A stretch of 14,625 bases of DNA from Bacteroides sp. Its GTDB lineage: Bacteria > Bacteroidota > Bacteroidia > Bacteroidales > Bacteroidaceae. A model generated the notes under the pieces. The model was not told where the DNA came from and made no database searches. It saw only the letters and a program-made list of their open reading frames with translations. A program made the position numbers and the translations under genes. The stretch lies in assembly GCA_030151885.1 (NCBI GenBank), contig JASLCG010000136.1, positions 1 to 14,625 of the forward strand, read 5' to 3'. Within the stretch, counting starts at the first letter, position 1. The number at the start of each line of letters is the position of its first letter. Positions 6,581-13,948 of this stretch are shown one piece after another.

Positions 6581-8473
6581 ATGAGTGATATAATACATCT
6601 ATTACCAGATTCGGTGGCAAATCAAATCGCAGCAGGGGAAGTTATTCAAAGACCTGCTTCTGTTATTAAAGAGCTAGTAGAAAATGCACTTGATGCAAGC
6701 GCTAAAAACATACAAGTGATTATAACTGACTCGGGGAAAACATGTATGCAAGTTATTGATGATGGAAAAGGAATGTCTGAAGTGGATGCAAGGTTAGCGT
6801 TTGAAAGACATGCTACGTCGAAAATAGCTGAAGCAGCTGATCTTTTTGCATTGCGTACAATGGGATTTAGAGGGGAGGCTTTAGCTTCTATTGCTGCAGT
6901 CGCTCAAGTGGACTTAATTACTAAAACAGAAGAGGCCGAAGTTGGAACTAGTTTAACTATTGCAGGATCTAAGCTTATAAAACAAGAAGTTGCTCCATCG
7001 GAAAGAGGAACAAACTTCTCTGTCAAAAACTTGTTTTTTAATGTTCCTGCACGTCGAAAGTTTCTTAAAACTGATGCTACAGAGTTAAGTAAAATTCTGA
7101 CAGAGTTTGAAAGAGTTGCATTGGTAAACCCTGCTATAAATTTCTCTTTATTTAGTAATGGTACAGAACTATTTAATTTGCCAGAGGTTCCTTTAAGACA
7201 AAGAATTATACATTTATTTGGTAAGAAACTAAATCAAGAGCTATTATCTGTAGAAGTAGATACGACTCTAGTAAAGGTGGAGGGTTTTGTTGCAAAGGCC
7301 GAAGCTTCAAGAAAAAGAGGAGCTCATCAGTTTTTCTTTGTAAATGGAAGATATATGAGACATCCATACTTTCACAAAGCTGTAATGGATGCTTATTCGG
7401 AGTTAATTCCTGTTGGTGATCAAATATCTTATTTCCTCTATTTAGAAGTAGATCCTGGTAGTATTGATGTGAATATACATCCTACTAAAACAGAAATCAA
7501 GTTTGAAAATGAACAGGCTATATGGCAGATTATTTCGGCAGCAGTGAAAGAAACCTTAGGAAAGTTTAATGAAGTGCCTTCTATTGATTTTGATACGGAA
7601 GGAATGCCCGATATACCTGTATTCTCAGGTTCTAGTGAGGCGCCTCAAGACTATGGAATTCCTCAAGTTAAAATTGATACTAGCTTTAATCCATTTAAGT
7701 CGAATGCATCAAGTTCATACCAGTCTCCTAGTTTGTCAAGGAAAGCCACAAATGACTGGGAACAGCTATATGAAGGGGTAGAACGAACCAGTAAGATGAA
7801 TGCTCCTTTTGATGACTTTACTTCCGATACAATTGTTTCTGGACAGATGGTTGCAAGTAAAGCTAATGTAGATCTTTATGGTAACTCAGAAGATAGTCAG
7901 CACATTGAAGAGGGTAGTAGTATGTTACAGTATAAAGGAACATATTTAATAACCCCTATTAAATCTGGCTTGATGCTTATAGATCAGCATAGAGCACATG
8001 TTCGTGTGTTATATGATAAATATATGGAGCAGATGAAGTCTAGAAAAGGGTCTTCTCAAGGAGTCTTATTTCCTGAAATAATTCATTTGCCAGCTTCTGA
8101 AGCAGCTATATTAAACAGTATAATGGATGACTTTAATGCTGTAGGTTTTGAACTATCTGATTTAGGTGGTGGAAGCTATGGCATAAATGGAGTTCCGGAA
8201 GGTATTGCAGGGTTAGACCCAATAGCTTTGATTGATAAAATGTTACACTCTGCAATGGAAGAGGGGGGTGATATTAAGGCGCAGATTCAATCCATACTTT
8301 CGCTTACTTTAGCTAAGTCTGCTGCAATAGTTTATGGTCAAGTATTATCTGAGGCAGAAAGAACAAAACTGATAGATAATTTATTTGCATGTGCATTGCC
8401 TAATTTTACTCCTGATGGCTTGCCAATTCTTCAAACCATATCCGATGATGAGATAAATAAGAAATTTAAATAA
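6581..8473 (+). CDS. mutL: DNA mismatch repair protein MutL
   Basis: MutL is the ATP-driven clamp that links mismatch recognition by MutS to strand excision. The 630-residue protein has the full GHKL ATPase set: ELVENALDAS (31-40, catalytic Glu34), DDGKGM (60-65), RHATSK (76-81) and MGFRGEALASIA (94-105). A poorly conserved linker (about 345-440) leads to the C-terminal dimerisation domain. That domain lacks the metal-binding endonuclease motifs of MutH-less bacteria. DQHAxxExxxxE is DQHRAHVRVLYD (468-479), the ACHGxIR segment is LAKSAAIVYG, and CPHGRP is NFTPDGLP near the end. The start ATG follows AGGTAGAA. It is the last gene of the surA-ostA block and is closed by a strong terminator. Confidence 0.97.
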   Translation: MSDIIHLLPDSVANQIAAGEVIQRPASVIKELVENALDASAKNIQVIITDSGKTCMQVIDDGKGMSEVDARLAFERHATSKIAEAADLFALRTMGFRGEALASIAAVAQVDLITKTEEAEVGTSLTIAGSKLIKQEVAPSERGTNFSVKNLFFNVPARRKFLKTDATELSKILTEFERVALVNPAINFSLFSNGTELFNLPEVPLRQRIIHLFGKKLNQELLSVEVDTTLVKVEGFVAKAEASRKRGAHQFFFVNGRYMRHPYFHKAVMDAYSELIPVGDQISYFLYLEVDPGSIDVNIHPTKTEIKFENEQAIWQIISAAVKETLGKFNEVPSIDFDTEGMPDIPVFSGSSEAPQDYGIPQVKIDTSFNPFKSNASSSYQSPSLSRKATNDWEQLYEGVERTSKMNAPFDDFTSDTIVSGQMVASKANVDLYGNSEDSQHIEEGSSMLQYKGTYLITPIKSGLMLIDQHRAHVRVLYDKYMEQMKSRKGSSQGVLFPEIIHLPASEAAILNSIMDDFNAVGFELSDLGGGSYGINGVPEGIAGLDPIALIDKMLHSAMEEGGDIKAQIQSILSLTLAKSAAIVYGQVLSEAERTKLIDNLFACALPNFTPDGLPILQTISDDEINKKFK

Positions 8474-8489
8474 GAGAGTTATGATATAT

Positions 8490-8526
8490 AAAAAGGGTGC
8501 ACTATTATAAATAGTGCACCCTTTTT
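8490..8526. terminator. Bidirectional intrinsic terminator between convergent mutL and trpS
   Basis: A perfect 17-base-pair inverted repeat (8490-8506 with 8510-8526) has the loop ATA and contains GGGTGCACTATT in its arm. Five A precede the GC-rich part and five T follow it, so it can stop transcripts on both strands. It lies 16 bases after the mutL stop and 15 bases beyond the trpS stop on the other strand. Confidence 0.92.
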
Positions 8527-8541
8527 ATTTAATACTTATGA

Positions 8542-9534
8542 TTATTTATAAGGTTTAAAACCAATAATACTTCTCACTTCATTTAGTGTTTCGAAAGCAT
8601 GCTCGCTAGCTTTTTCAGCACCAAGTTTAGCTACTTTATTCATGAATTCAATATTTTCAGAGTAATCTAGAATACGTTCGCGTAGAGGTTTTGCAAAATT
8701 TACAATATCTTCGGCTAGTTGTTTCTTTAAATCACCATAACGGATTGAGCAATCATTCCATTTCTCTTCAAAATAGAGTTTTGTATCAGGTGTAGAAACA
8801 ATATCAAGAAAAGTAAATAAGTTCTGTATAACTTCAGGCTTTTCACTATTTGGAGTTGTTGGACCGCCGTCAGTAACTGCTTTCATTACTTTCTTACGAA
8901 TAGTTTTCTCATCATCGATTAGGTAAATGCAATTACCATCCGATTTGCCCATTTTTCCAGAACCATCTAAGCCTGGAATTTTTATAGCTTCCTTTGTATA
9001 GCTGAAAGACTCTGGCTCTGGGAATAACTCTGTTTGGTATATGTTGTTAAAACGGCGAGCAAACTTTCTAGCCATTTCCATATTTTGCTCTTGATCTTTT
9101 CCTACAGGAACTTTAACAGCACGGTGCATTAAAATATCAGCAGCCATAAGTGTAGGATAAGTTAATAGTCCTGCATTTACATTGTTTGGCTGTTGACGAG
9201 CTTTGTCTTTAAAAGTTGTAGTACGCTCAAGTTCTCCTAAATAAGCGTTCATGTTTAGGTAAAGATATAGCTCTAGTACCTCTTTAACGTCACTTTGTAT
9301 ATATATAGTAGCTATTTCAGGATCAATACCACATGCTAGATATGTTGCTAATACTTTACGTGCGTTAGTAACAATATCTTCAGGTTTTGGGTGAGTAGTA
9401 AGAGAGTGCCAATCTGCAATGAAAAAGAAGCAGTTATACTCATGTTGCATTTGCAAAAAGCTCTTTACAGCCCCAAAATAATTTCCTAGGTGGATATCAC
9501 CAGTAGGGCGGATTCCACTAACGACAGTTTCCAT
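8542..9534 (-). CDS. trpS: Tryptophanyl-tRNA synthetase
   Basis: This class I aminoacyl-tRNA synthetase charges tRNA-Trp in the cytosol. The 330 residues match the compact bacterial form. The opening SGIRPTGDIHLGNYFGAV carries the HIGH-type signature as HLGN (15-18). The KMSKS loop appears as GSGKMGKS (191-198), an accepted variant. Other family segments are FFIADWHSLTT (37-47), YPTLMAADILMH (126-137, helix lining the Trp site) and VPVGKDQEQN (142-151). The ATG at 9532-9534 is the natural start because the conserved region begins by residue 5. It is a single-gene unit with its own promoter box on the - strand and shares the bidirectional terminator with mutL. Confidence 0.97.
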   Translation of the reverse strand: METVVSGIRPTGDIHLGNYFGAVKSFLQMQHEYNCFFFIADWHSLTTHPKPEDIVTNARKVLATYLACGIDPEIATIYIQSDVKEVLELYLYLNMNAYLGELERTTTFKDKARQQPNNVNAGLLTYPTLMAADILMHRAVKVPVGKDQEQNMEMARKFARRFNNIYQTELFPEPESFSYTKEAIKIPGLDGSGKMGKSDGNCIYLIDDEKTIRKKVMKAVTDGGPTTPNSEKPEVIQNLFTFLDIVSTPDTKLYFEEKWNDCSIRYGDLKKQLAEDIVNFAKPLRERILDYSENIEFMNKVAKLGAEKASEHAFETLNEVRSIIGFKPYK

Positions 9535-9560
9535 AAAAATTCAGTATTTATAATTTCTTA

Positions 9561-9568
9561 CAAATTTA
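9561..9568 (-). promoter_or_regulatory. trpS promoter, -7 box
   Basis: Read on the - strand this is TAAATTTG, an exact match to TAnnTTTG. Transcription would begin near 9555, about 20 bases before the trpS start codon. No convincing TTG -33 element is visible. It is back to back with a + strand -7 box only 16 bases away. Confidence 0.55.
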
Positions 9569-9584
9569 ACGAAAAAGTTTTGAT

Positions 9585-9592
9585 TATCTTTG
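9585..9592 (+). promoter_or_regulatory. Promoter -7 box for the carB leader or a small RNA
   Basis: TATCTTTG followed by TAATGC is a textbook Bacteroidetes -7 region, the same octamer as the one before the tRNA-Val gene in this window. Transcription would start near 9598-9600, about 230 bases before carB. The -33 TTG is absent at the usual spacing, so the call rests on the -7 box. Transcripts from here would first meet the terminator at 9747-9787. Confidence 0.55.
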
Positions 9593-9642
9593 TAATGCTA
9601 AAATTTTAGTATTTACTTTGTAGCAGTAAAATAGAAATAAAA

Positions 9643-9756
9643 GTGAAATATCATATAGAAAAATGTGGGAGCTGTATATCAGTAAATAATATTATCCAAG
9701 CTGTGGATAAGGGTATTCCCTCCTTTTTATTTTTCTTTAATAATATAATGCGTTGA
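9643..9756 (+). CDS. Possible 37-residue leader peptide upstream of carB
   Basis: A GTG start opens a frame of 37 codons beginning MKYHIEKCGSC and ending PSFLFFFNNIMR before TGA at 9754-9756. The frame is open back to a TAG at 9607, with no ATG in it and no Shine-Dalgarno, so translation is unproven. Two features are notable. The FLFFF codons are the U-rich tract, and the stop codon falls in the 5' arm of the terminator hairpin. A ribosome that followed the polymerase closely to the stop would therefore block the hairpin. A frame of this length could arise by chance in AT-rich spacer. Confidence 0.3.
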   Translation: MKYHIEKCGSCISVNNIIQAVDKGIPSFLFFFNNIMR

Positions 9757-9787
9757 TGTCTTTTTAAGACCAACGCATTTTTTTTTT
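9747..9787 (+). terminator. Strong intrinsic terminator upstream of carB
   Basis: The outer stem AATGCGTTG/CAACGCATT (9747-9755 with 9771-9779) stacks on the inner stem GTCTT/AAGAC (9758-9762 with 9766-9770). There is a two-base AT bulge and a TTT loop, followed by an unbroken run of ten T (9778-9787). It points toward carB, and no annotated + strand gene lies ahead of it, so it must end a leader transcript, a small RNA or a short unannotated gene. Confidence 0.88.
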
Positions 9788-9829
9788 ATCTTTTATCCAT
9801 CATTTATATTTTAACTTTCATAACGAGTC

Positions 9830-12800
9830 ATGGTAAATAAAGAAATTAAGAAAGTTCTTGTCTTAGGTTCAGGAGCTCTAAAAATTGGACAAGCAGGGGA
9901 GTTTGACTACTCTGGTTCTCAGGCATTGAAGGCACTAAAGGAAGAAGGTGTACAGTCGGTTTTAGTGAATCCTAATATTGCTACAATTCAAACATCAGAA
10001 GGAGTTGCTGATAAAGTTTACTTCTTGCCTGTAACCACTCATTTTGTAGAGGAAATTATTAAGAAGGAGATGCCTGATGGTATACTGTTAGCATTTGGAG
10101 GACAGACTGCACTAAATTGTGGAGCAGAGTTGTATTCTTCAGGGATTCTTGATAAATATGGTGTAAAGGTACTGGGAACATCTGTTGATGCTATAATGAA
10201 AACAGAAGATCGTGATCTTTTTGTAAAAGAGCTTGATATGATAGATGTAAAAACTCCTATCAGTAAGGCTGTAGAGGGTATGGCTGAGGCTCTAGAGGCT
10301 GCAAGAGAGATAGGATATCCTGTAATGGTTCGTTCTGCTTACTCTTTAGGGGGATTAGGAAGTGGAATATGTAAAGATGAAAAAGAATTTAAAAAACTAG
10401 CTGAAAGCGCGTTTTCTTTCTCTAAACAAATTCTTGTAGAAGAATCTCTTAAAGGGTGGAAAGAAATTGAATTTGAAGTTATTAGAGATGCTAAAGACCA
10501 CTGCTTTACTGTAGCTAGCATGGAAAACTTTGATCCACTAGGTATTCATACAGGAGAATCTATTGTAGTAGCTCCGACTTGTTCCTTAGCGGAAGATGAG
10601 TTAACAATGCTGAAAGAAATTGGAGTAAAAACAATCCGACATCTAAAGATTGTTGGTGAGTGTAATATTCAATATGCATTTAATGCCCACACAAAAGACT
10701 ATCGTGTTATAGAAGTTAATGCTAGATTAAGTAGATCTTCGGCCCTTGCATCAAAAGCAACAGGATATCCATTAGCATTAGTAGCTGCAAAAATAGCTCT
10801 TGGATATACACTCGATGAAATTGGAGAAATGGGAACACCTAACTCTGCTTATATTGCTCCTGAATTAGACTACTATATATGTAAAATACCTCGTTGGGAC
10901 TTAACTAAATTTGCAGGAGTATCTAGAGAAATAGGATCAAGTATGAAGTCCGTTGGTGAGATTATGGCAATTGGTAAGTCCTTTGAAGAGATTATCCAAA
11001 AAGGGCTTCGTATGATTGGACAGGGAATGCATGGGTTTGTAGCTAATAAAAATGTACATTTTGAAGACCTTGATAAAGAGTTATCATGTCCAACTGATTT
11101 ACGTGTATTTGCTATTGCAGAAGCTCTTGAAAAAGGATACTCTATTAATAAACTTCATGATCTTACAAAGATTGACCCTTGGTTTTTAGGGAAACTGAAG
11201 AATATAGTAGACTTTAAAGTAGAGTTACAACAATATAAAACAATTGAAGAGATACCTGCTGATGTACTTCGTAAAGCTAAAGTGTATGGTTTCTCAGACT
11301 TCCAAATAGCAAGAATTGTATTGAATCCTTCTGGTAATATGGAGAAAGAGAATCTTCATGTTAGAAAGGTTCGTAAAGCATTAGGTATTGTGCCTGCAGT
11401 AAGACGAATCAATACAGTAGCTTCAGAACATCCTGACTTAACCAACTACCTTTATATGACTTATGATGGAGAAGGATGTGATGTGAACTACTATCCAAAT
11501 GAAAAATCAGTAGTTGTATTAGGTTCTGGAGCTTATAGAATTGGTAGTTCTGTTGAGTTCGATTGGTGTTCTGTCAATGCGGTACAAACAGCACGTAGAT
11601 TAGGCTATAAGTCTATTATGATTAACTATAATCCGGAGACTGTGTCTACAGACTATGATGAATGTGATAGACTGTACTTTGAAGAACTGTCTTTTGAACG
11701 TGTATTAGATGTTATAGATTTAGAAGTACCTAGAGGAGTTGTTGTGTCAGTAGGAGGACAGATACCAAATAACATGGCGATGAAACTTTATCGTCAGTCA
11801 ATACCAGTCTTGGGAACATCTCCAATTTCAATTGATAGAGCCGAAAGCAGAAATAAATTCTCAGCAATGCTCGATCATTTGGGTATAGATCAGCCAGCAT
11901 GGCAAGAGTTGACTAGCTTAGATGATGTTAAGAAGTTTGTAGATGAGGTTGGTTTTCCTGTCTTAGTAAGACCTTCTTATGTACTATCTGGGGCAGCTAT
12001 GAATGTTTGTCATGACAACGAGGAGTTAGAAAACTTTTTACAAATGGCCGCCGATGTTTCTAAAGAATATCCTGTAGTAGTATCTCAATTTCTGCAAAGA
12101 GCTAAAGAGATTGAGTTTGATGCAGTGGCAGATCATGGAGAAATTATAGAGTATGCAATTTCTGAACACGTTGAATTTGCTGGAGTCCACTCGGGTGATG
12201 CTACACTAGTTTTTCCTGCACAAAAAATATATGTAGGAACAGTAAGGAGAATTAAGGATGTGTGTAAGAAAATAGCTAAAGAATTAAATATATCAGGTCC
12301 TTTTAATATACAGTTCCTTGCTAGGAATAACGAAGTAAAAGTTATCGAATGTAATGTTAGAGCTTCAAGAAGCTTTCCGTTTGTATCGAAAGTATTAAAG
12401 CGAAACTTCATAGATACTGCAACTCGTATTATGTTAGATGCTCCATATCAAAAACCAGAGAAAACGGCTTTCGATATTGACTGGATAGGGGTGAAGGCTT
12501 CTCAATTCTCATTCTCTCGACTACAGAATGCAGATCCAGTATTAGGAGTAGATATGACATCAACAGGAGAAGTTGGTTGTATAGGTAGTGATGCTTCTGA
12601 GGCTCTGTTAAATGCAATGATTGCTACAGGATTTACGATACCAGAAAAAAATGTTATGTTCTCCTCTGGAGCAGTACATTCAAAAGTGGATTTGCTAGAT
12701 GCAAGTAAGAGACTTTTTGCTAAAGGATATAACATATTTGCAACAGCAGGAACAGCAGCGTTTTTAAATGAGAATGGTGTAAATACAACCCCTGTACTTT

Positions 12801-13054
12801 GGCCCGATGAAGAGGAAGATAATAAAATGAATGTTTTGAAAATGATTCAAGAGCATAAGCTAGACTTGATTATTAATATACCGAAGAATTACTCGCGTAG
12901 AGAGTTGACTAATGGTTATCAAATTAGACGTGCAGCAATAGATCATAATATTCCTCTTATAACTAATGCAAGATTGGCAAGTGCATTTATTCAAGCTTTC
13001 TGTGAGATGGATTTAAAAGATATCCAGATTAAATCATGGCAAGATTATCAATAA
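9830..13054 (+). CDS. carB: Carbamoyl-phosphate synthase large subunit (eukaryote-like type)
   Basis: With a glutaminase partner (CarA), this enzyme makes carbamoyl phosphate from ammonia, bicarbonate and two ATP for pyrimidine and arginine synthesis. The 1074 residues are full length. The carboxyphosphate half (about 1-400) starts with GSGALKIGQAGEFDYSGSQA (13-32), its ATP-grasp domain is at about 127-335, and Arg128 and Arg168 are kept. An oligomerisation segment follows (about 400-550). The carbamate half begins with VVVLGSGAYRIGSSVEFDW (about 561-579), with its ATP-grasp at about 675-885. The C-terminal allosteric MGS-like domain is at about 930-1074. Segments such as GECNIQYAF (276-284) and KIPRWDLTKF match eukaryotic CAD-type synthetases better than E. 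coli. No carA is adjacent, so the small subunit is elsewhere. The upstream leader may control it. Confidence 0.96.
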   Translation: MVNKEIKKVLVLGSGALKIGQAGEFDYSGSQALKALKEEGVQSVLVNPNIATIQTSEGVADKVYFLPVTTHFVEEIIKKEMPDGILLAFGGQTALNCGAELYSSGILDKYGVKVLGTSVDAIMKTEDRDLFVKELDMIDVKTPISKAVEGMAEALEAAREIGYPVMVRSAYSLGGLGSGICKDEKEFKKLAESAFSFSKQILVEESLKGWKEIEFEVIRDAKDHCFTVASMENFDPLGIHTGESIVVAPTCSLAEDELTMLKEIGVKTIRHLKIVGECNIQYAFNAHTKDYRVIEVNARLSRSSALASKATGYPLALVAAKIALGYTLDEIGEMGTPNSAYIAPELDYYICKIPRWDLTKFAGVSREIGSSMKSVGEIMAIGKSFEEIIQKGLRMIGQGMHGFVANKNVHFEDLDKELSCPTDLRVFAIAEALEKGYSINKLHDLTKIDPWFLGKLKNIVDFKVELQQYKTIEEIPADVLRKAKVYGFSDFQIARIVLNPSGNMEKENLHVRKVRKALGIVPAVRRINTVASEHPDLTNYLYMTYDGEGCDVNYYPNEKSVVVLGSGAYRIGSSVEFDWCSVNAVQTARRLGYKSIMINYNPETVSTDYDECDRLYFEELSFERVLDVIDLEVPRGVVVSVGGQIPNNMAMKLYRQSIPVLGTSPISIDRAESRNKFSAMLDHLGIDQPAWQELTSLDDVKKFVDEVGFPVLVRPSYVLSGAAMNVCHDNEELENFLQMAADVSKEYPVVVSQFLQRAKEIEFDAVADHGEIIEYAISEHVEFAGVHSGDATLVFPAQKIYVGTVRRIKDVCKKIAKELNISGPFNIQFLARNNEVKVIECNVRASRSFPFVSKVLKRNFIDTATRIMLDAPYQKPEKTAFDIDWIGVKASQFSFSRLQNADPVLGVDMTSTGEVGCIGSDASEALLNAMIATGFTIPEKNVMFSSGAVHSKVDLLDASKRLFAKGYNIFATAGTAAFLNENGVNTTPVLWPDEEEDNKMNVLKMIQEHKLDLIINIPKNYSRRELTNGYQIRRAAIDHNIPLITNARLASAFIQAFCEMDLKDIQIKSWQDYQ

Positions 13055-13078
13055 ATGAGATAAAGATATAAAAAGTTT

Positions 13079-13116
13079 AAAAGGTGGGAAAAGATGGATC
13101 TTTTCTCACCTTTTTT
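13079..13116 (+). terminator. Intrinsic terminator of carB
   Basis: The arms AAAAGGTGGGAAAAGAT (13079-13095) and ATCTTTTCTCACCTTTT (13098-13114) pair almost perfectly, with one wobble and a tight TGGA loop. The stem runs directly into six T. It begins 24 bases after the carB stop and separates carB from yaaA. Confidence 0.9.
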
Positions 13117-13166
13117 CGTTTACTTAGTTGAAACAGTATATTAATTATGAAATAGAAATTGTCATT

Positions 13167-13943
13167 ATGCATATATTACTCTCTTGTTCAAAAAATATGA
13201 CCACAGATGTGGATATGAAGCTAGTTCCATTTTTCACAAAGCCATTGTATCAAGAAAATGCATCTCGTTTAGCGCTTTATATGTCGCAACGTAGTGTTTC
13301 AGAACTTGAAGAGATGCTTAAGGTAAACTCTCAAATAGCATTAGAAAATCAGCAACGTTATCAAGTCTTTCATACTACTGATACATTGGAGCTACCTGCT
13401 ATATTCACTTATTCGGGCATAGTGTTTAAACATGTTGATGCTATTAATTTCTCAAATGAAAACTATCAATATGCACAGAAGCATTTAAGATTGACTTCTT
13501 TTATATATGGACTGTTACGCCCACTAGATTTGATTAAACAATATAGGTTAGAAGGAACAGTAAGACTTGAAGAGCTAAATAATGAAAATATCTTTTCTTA
13601 TTGGAAAGGTGTATTAACAGATCAATTTATATCTGACATCAATGACGCTGGAGGTGTGCTTTGTAATCTGGCAAGTAATGAAATGAAGAGTCTGTTTTAT
13701 TGGCCTAAGGTTAAGAAGGCTTTAAAACAGATTATAACACCAGAGTTTAAGGTGTGGAAAGATGGGAAGTATAAAACAGTTGTTGTATATACAAAAATGT
13801 GTAGAGGAGAAATGACAAAGTATATTATTAAGAATAAAATAGAGAATCCTGAAGATTTAAAAGATTTTGAATGGGAAGGGTTTAAATATAATCCTATTTT
13901 ATCAAAAGAGGATAATTGGGTCTTTACTACTGATGGATTTTAA
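13167..13943 (+). CDS. yaaA: Peroxide-stress protein YaaA (UPF0246/DUF328)
   Basis: YaaA proteins limit intracellular free iron and DNA damage during hydrogen peroxide stress in E. coli. They are cytosolic and bind DNA in vitro, but the exact biochemistry is unsettled. The 258 residues equal the family length when the ATG giving MHILLSCSKNM is used as start. An upstream TTG at 13128 would add 13 residues outside the family alignment. Family segments visible are AIFTYSGIVFKHVDA (78-92), HLRLTSFIYGLLRPLDLIKQ (106-125), YRLEG (126-130), CNLASNEMKSLF (166-177) and VYTKMCRGEMTKYIIKNKIE (207-226). It lies after the carB terminator and only 5 bases before the acetyltransferase gene, so the two are probably co-transcribed. 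No clear promoter box was found. Confidence 0.95.
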   Translation: MHILLSCSKNMTTDVDMKLVPFFTKPLYQENASRLALYMSQRSVSELEEMLKVNSQIALENQQRYQVFHTTDTLELPAIFTYSGIVFKHVDAINFSNENYQYAQKHLRLTSFIYGLLRPLDLIKQYRLEGTVRLEELNNENIFSYWKGVLTDQFISDINDAGGVLCNLASNEMKSLFYWPKVKKALKQIITPEFKVWKDGKYKTVVVYTKMCRGEMTKYIIKNKIENPEDLKDFEWEGFKYNPILSKEDNWVFTTDGF

Positions 13944-13948
13944 GTTGT

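Larger units (their letters stand above)
9599..9829 (+). promoter_or_regulatory. Candidate carB leader with attenuator-like layout (or an independent small RNA)
   Basis: This 295-base gap between trpS and carB holds, in order on the + strand: a promoter box; a short reading frame (9643-9756); a hairpin TTATCC-AAGCTGT-GGATAA (9692-9710) that can extend outward through AATA/TATT; a U-rich tract (9721-9738, 14 of 18 U); and a strong terminator (9747-9787). carB starts 43 bases later. Pause hairpin, U tract, leader stop inside the terminator arm, then a pyrimidine gene is the arrangement of the E. coli pyrBI UTP-sensing attenuator. No alternative antiterminator pairing was seen, and a ribosome-coupled mechanism would not need one. 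A roughly 190-base transcript ending at the terminator would also fit a small RNA, including a 6S-sized one, though I could not recognise a 6S fold. Confidence 0.4.

Noticed and set aside
9787..9812. carB promoter close to the start codon (TATCTTTT at 9787-9794, TATATTTT at 9805-9812)
   Set aside because: Both miss the final G of TAnnTTTG and have no TTG upstream at proper spacing, and the second would leave only about 11 bases of leader. They are not excluded, just weaker than the box at 9585.
12133..12735. Three overlapping - strand frames inside the 3' part of carB
   Set aside because: All are antisense to conserved CarB domains, have no promoter or start signals and resemble no family.
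13128..13166. Upstream extension of yaaA from a TTG at 13128
   Set aside because: YaaA proteins begin right at the MxxLxSC/SPAK segment, and the ATG at 13167 gives exactly that start and the normal 258 residues.
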